Source: Antrihabitans stalagmiti (lineage in GTDB: Bacteria > Actinomycetota > Actinomycetes > Mycobacteriales > Mycobacteriaceae). Taken from it: a stretch of 64,000 bases of DNA. Every line of letters begins with the position of its first letter. Position 1 is the first letter of the stretch. Below the pieces are notes generated by a model. That model was not told where the DNA came from, did no database searches, and saw only the letters and a list, made by a program, of their open reading frames with translations. The translations under genes were made by a program, and so were the position numbers. This document shows positions 61,624 to 64,000 of this stretch, one piece after another. The stretch covers positions 182,921-246,920 of the forward strand of contig NZ_JAEMNV010000005.1 of assembly GCF_016482825.1 (NCBI RefSeq), written 5' to 3'.

Positions 61624-62532
61624 GTGGCAGCAGCACTCGCCTTGGCGCAAACTTTCGAATCCCACCGCGGCCATCTACTCGCAGTCGGCTATCGACTCAC
61701 CGGCAGTGTCACCGACGCCGAGGACGCGGTCCAGGAAAGCTGGCTCCGTCTCGTGACCGTCGAGCAGGACCAGATTCGAGACCTACGTGGCTGGCTGACA
61801 ACCGTGGTCGGGCGAATCTGCCTCGACCGCTTACGCTCTGCCGCAATCCGTCGGGAAAGCTATGTCGGGCAATGGCTTCCGGAACCCGTCGTCGCTCCCC
61901 TCTCGTCTTCCTACGAACCGGACCCACTGCAGGTCGTCGTCGCCGACGAGGACAACCGCCTCGCGGCCCTCGTCGTACTCGACACGCTCACACCCGCCCA
62001 ACGGGTCGCTTTCGTGTTGCACGATGCGTTTTCGGTGCCGTTCGACGAGATCGCCGACATCCTCGGAGTGACCATCGAAACAGCACGCAAACTCGCTTCC
62101 CGCGCGCGCAAGGCCGTCTCGGCGACCCCACCAGCCGTTCCACGCGAAGAGCACGCAGCTGCGGTGGAACGGTTTCTCGCAGCGATGGCGAGCGGAGACA
62201 TGGCTGCAGTGATCGCGGCTCTGCATCCGGATGCCAGGACGACCGGCGACGCGAACGGGACGACGAGTACCGCGATCAACATCGTCACGGGTGCCGTCAA
62301 GATTGCCAGGTTCTTCATGGGGCTCGCCGAGAAGTTCGGGCGCGACCCACTGCTGTCCTATACGCCGGTCATGGTCAACGGCGAACTCGGCATGTATCAA
62401 CCGGGGACAGCGGGCGACGCCGCTCATCCGCCCATCCCATCGCGAGTGATGGGGTTCACCGTCCGCGACGGTCTCGTCGCCGCGACCTACGACATGGCGA
62501 ACCCGGAGAAGTTGTCCGGCGTGCGACTCTGA
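61624..62532 (+). CDS. ECF41-like RNA polymerase sigma factor with SnoaL-type C-terminal domain (SigJ-like)
   Basis: A 302-residue sigma factor: sigma2 (about 8-75, GHLLAVGYRLTGSVTDAEDAVQESWLR), linker with WLPEP (84-88), sigma4 (about 115-165, TPAQRVAFVLHDAFSVPFDEIADILGVTIETARKLASRARK), then a NTF2/SnoaL-like domain acting as a built-in control module. The terminal NPxKL motif is present as NPEKL (293-297), but the DGGGK motif is replaced by DANGT (209-213). In ECF41 both motifs tune activity. Mtb SigJ is the best-known relative. GTG 61624 is leaderless. No anti-sigma gene is adjacent, as expected. Confidence 0.93.
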   Translation: MAAALALAQTFESHRGHLLAVGYRLTGSVTDAEDAVQESWLRLVTVEQDQIRDLRGWLTTVVGRICLDRLRSAAIRRESYVGQWLPEPVVAPLSSSYEPDPLQVVVADEDNRLAALVVLDTLTPAQRVAFVLHDAFSVPFDEIADILGVTIETARKLASRARKAVSATPPAVPREEHAAAVERFLAAMASGDMAAVIAALHPDARTTGDANGTTSTAINIVTGAVKIARFFMGLAEKFGRDPLLSYTPVMVNGELGMYQPGTAGDAAHPPIPSRVMGFTVRDGLVAATYDMANPEKLSGVRL

Positions 62533-62567
62533 GCGGTCGCAGCGGTCCACCCGGCTAGGCTCGAGCC

Positions 62568-63746
62568 ATGTCGCAAGCGTCGGGGTCCACCTCTCGAACG
62601 GTCGCACGATTGCAGCCGTTCTCGTCGACGATCTTCGCTGAGATGACCGAACTCGCAGTGCGGCACGAGGCGGTCAATCTCGGTCAGGGGTTTCCCGACT
62701 CCGACGGTCCGGCAGCCATGTTGGCGGTCGCGCAGCAATCGATCGCGGACGGTCTCAACCAGTACCCGCCCGGTAGCGGTATGCCTATGCTGCGCAACGC
62801 AATCGCGGCGGATCGAGCCACCCGCTACGGCACTTCCTACGACACGGCGGACCAGGTGCTCGTGACTGTCGGCGCAACCGAGGCGATCAGCGCCTCGGTA
62901 CTCGGCTTGGTCGAACCCGGCGAAGAGGTCGTCTTGATCGAGCCGTTCTACGACTCCTATGCCGCGGCAGTTGCGCTGGCGGGCGCGGTTCGACGCAGCG
63001 TGTCGCTCGTGAGCGACGGTGCGGGTTTCACACTCGATGCGGATGCACTGCGTGCGGCGATCACACCGAACACGCGGATGATCATCGTCAACTCACCGCA
63101 CAACCCGACCGGCGCGGTGCTGAGTCGCGACGACCTTGCCGCCATTGCCGAGGTGTCCTGCGAGCACGACCTCCTTGTTCTGACGGACGAAGTCTACGAA
63201 CACCTCGCGTTCGACGACCGGTCTCACATCTCGATCTCGACACTGCCCGGCATGTACGAGCGGACGATCGTAGTGTCCAGTGCGGCAAAATCTTTCAGCT
63301 GTACGGGCTGGAAGATCGGTTGGGCATGCGGACCCGCGGATCTCATCGACGGCGTCCGAGCCGCGAAGCAGTTCCTGACATTCGTCGGAGGCGGACCGTT
63401 TCAGCCTGCTGTTGCCTACGCCCTCGAACACGAGCAGGCGTGGGTCCGCGGGTTACGCGACGAACTCCAGGTCAAGCGTGATCGCCTGTCGAAAGCATTG
63501 ACCGACACCGGTTTCGATGTGAAGCGCAGCGAAGGCGGCTACTTCGTCTGTGCCGACGTCACCCCGCTCGGAATCGGGGACGCATTGGCATTCTGCCGCG
63601 CCCTTCCCGATCGGATAGGCCTGGCCGCTGTGCCGGTGAGCGCGTTCGCCGACGACTTCGACAAGTGGAATCGGCTCGTGCGCTTCACCTTCTGCAAGAA
63701 GGACGAAACGCTCGACGCCGGAATCGAGCGATTGGCGAGGCTCTAG
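62568..63746 (+). CDS. dapC: Aminotransferase, N-succinyldiaminopimelate aminotransferase-like (DapC)
   Basis: A 392-residue class-I PLP aminotransferase, positional equivalent of Mtb Rv0858c (DapC). It should convert N-succinyl-2-amino-6-oxopimelate to N-succinyl-LL-diaminopimelate in the lysine/peptidoglycan path. VNLGQGFPD (substrate loop), NQYPPGSGMP, NSPHNPTGAV (179-182 NPTG), TDEVYEHL and the PLP Lys241 in SSAAKSFSCTGWKIGW are present. TAGGCT (62556-62561) is six bases before ATG 62568, so leaderless. Related kynurenine and glutamine transaminases share these motifs, so specificity rests on the conserved location. Confidence 0.92.
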   Translation: MSQASGSTSRTVARLQPFSSTIFAEMTELAVRHEAVNLGQGFPDSDGPAAMLAVAQQSIADGLNQYPPGSGMPMLRNAIAADRATRYGTSYDTADQVLVTVGATEAISASVLGLVEPGEEVVLIEPFYDSYAAAVALAGAVRRSVSLVSDGAGFTLDADALRAAITPNTRMIIVNSPHNPTGAVLSRDDLAAIAEVSCEHDLLVLTDEVYEHLAFDDRSHISISTLPGMYERTIVVSSAAKSFSCTGWKIGWACGPADLIDGVRAAKQFLTFVGGGPFQPAVAYALEHEQAWVRGLRDELQVKRDRLSKALTDTGFDVKRSEGGYFVCADVTPLGIGDALAFCRALPDRIGLAAVPVSAFADDFDKWNRLVRFTFCKKDETLDAGIERLARL

Positions 63747-63760
63747 TAGGCGTGCGATTA

Positions 63761-63838
63761 CCGCTGCTGCTCCACTCGTGTCTGCTGTGCGCGGCTTTCC
63801 GCTCGTTTCACGCGATAGTGGAGCGTCCGCAGCAGCGG
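63761..63838. terminator. Imperfect hairpin between convergent dapC and LysE-type genes
   Basis: CCGCTGCTGC and TCCACT (63761-63776) are complementary to AGTGGA (63817-63822) and GCAGCAGCGG (63829-63838), with a six-base bulge on the right arm and a long loop. It lies between two convergent genes and may end both transcripts. Confidence 0.5.
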
Positions 63839-63839
63839 A

Positions 63840-64000
63840 TCAGATAGCGGCGGGCCGCGCGCGGTCCGTAGCAAGGGTTATCGCGAGTCCGCCGAGCACG
63901 GTCCCCATGGCGAAGCGCTGCACCCGCAACCACGAGGGTCGGCGGGTGAGGAAACCCGAGATGGTCGCTGCCGCAAGCACTATCAGCGCGTTCACCGTCA
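63840..64000 (-). CDS. C-terminal fragment of a LysE-family exporter
   Basis: The last 52 residues of a protein that begins beyond the window: VNALIVLAAATISGFLTRRPSW, then LRVQRFAMGTVLGGLAITLATDRARPAAI and a TGA at 63840-63842. Two hydrophobic helices around a short basic loop and the RFAMGTVLGGLA motif match the end of LysE/RhtB transporters. It would be the second such exporter in the window. Substrate unknown. Confidence 0.75.
   Translation of the reverse strand, partial: TVNALIVLAAATISGFLTRRPSWLRVQRFAMGTVLGGLAITLATDRARPAAI

Overview
The window is one contiguous stretch of actinobacterial chromosome, most likely Rhodococcus or a close relative in the Nocardiaceae/Mycobacteriales. The evidence is high GC with strong third-position bias, many GTG and some TTG starts, many leaderless genes, and gene order that follows Mycobacterium tuberculosis (Mtb) Rv0858c-Rv0906 over most of its length: echA6, Rv0906-like, accD3, prrA/prrB, gltA2, citA, serC, sepH, Rv0882-Rv0879c-like, Rv0877-Rv0875c-like, a cold-shock gene, Rv0870c-like, rpfA, Rv0862c-like, the XPB helicase gene and dapC. 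Mtb locus names are recalled from general knowledge, not searched. I see no rRNA, tRNA, CRISPR array, transposase, integrase or prophage. Apart from one DUF222-HNH gene with an unusual palindrome cluster beside it, this is ordinary core chromosome.

Layout. 0-3 kb: the end of a small membrane protein, a lipoprotein, the DUF222-HNH gene, then a gene-free stretch with three near-identical 18-bp palindromes. 3-7.3 kb: a tightly overlapping catabolic operon (glnA4-like synthetase, class-I amidotransferase/hydrolase, aldehyde dehydrogenase, SDR), equivalent to Mtb Rv2860c-Rv2857c and probably used for gamma-glutamylated amines. 7.3-16.8 kb: LigD, an orphan solute-binding lipoprotein, a VWA protein, MmcQ/YjbR, a lipase-like lipoprotein, a DCC-family protein, two tandem MT0933/Rv0909-type antitoxin-like proteins without a toxin, a metallo-beta-lactamase-fold hydrolase and EchA6. 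16.9-22.2 kb: a flavin monooxygenase, an aldo/keto reductase, an ABC-F protein and an XRE/membrane/GPP34 operon, all inserted between echA6 and accD3 relative to Mtb.

22.2-31 kb: AccD3, divergent from a heme-binding-type secreted protein across a shared promoter carrying three 11-bp-phased repeats; PrrA-PrrB; two unknown proteins; a YhgE/Pip-like membrane protein whose 3' end overlaps an FKBP gene; and citrate synthase gltA2. 31-43.7 kb: aldose epimerase-like protein, MFS exporter, PdxH, second citrate synthase CitA, SerC, SepH, DUF6928, DUF2537, TrmH-family methyltransferase, P450, MFS, MarR, DUF2530 and TetR. 43.8-50.2 kb: PAP2 phosphatase, a 909-residue sacsin/Hsp90-type ATPase, DUF3027, MFS and DUF2771. 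50.3-52.7 kb: a cold-shock protein with a C-terminal extension, small membrane proteins, and rpfA behind a CRP-type operator and a long leader containing a c-di-AMP (ydaO/yuaA) riboswitch. 52.7-64 kb: a helicase-associated protein, a tandem lipoprotein pair, XPB helicase, DUF3239, LysE exporter, a coiled-coil protein, an F420-type oxidoreductase divergent from an ECF41-like sigma factor, DapC, and the C-terminus of another LysE-type exporter.

The most interesting signals are in control DNA rather than in a new gene system: the rpfA leader (apparent cAMP plus c-di-AMP input), the triplet repeat between accD3 and the heme-binding gene, a 19-bp perfect tandem repeat upstream of the cold-shock gene, the palindrome triad by the HNH gene, alternative hairpins between the duplicated lipoprotein genes, and TANNNT boxes 6-7 nt before the start codon at more than a dozen genes.
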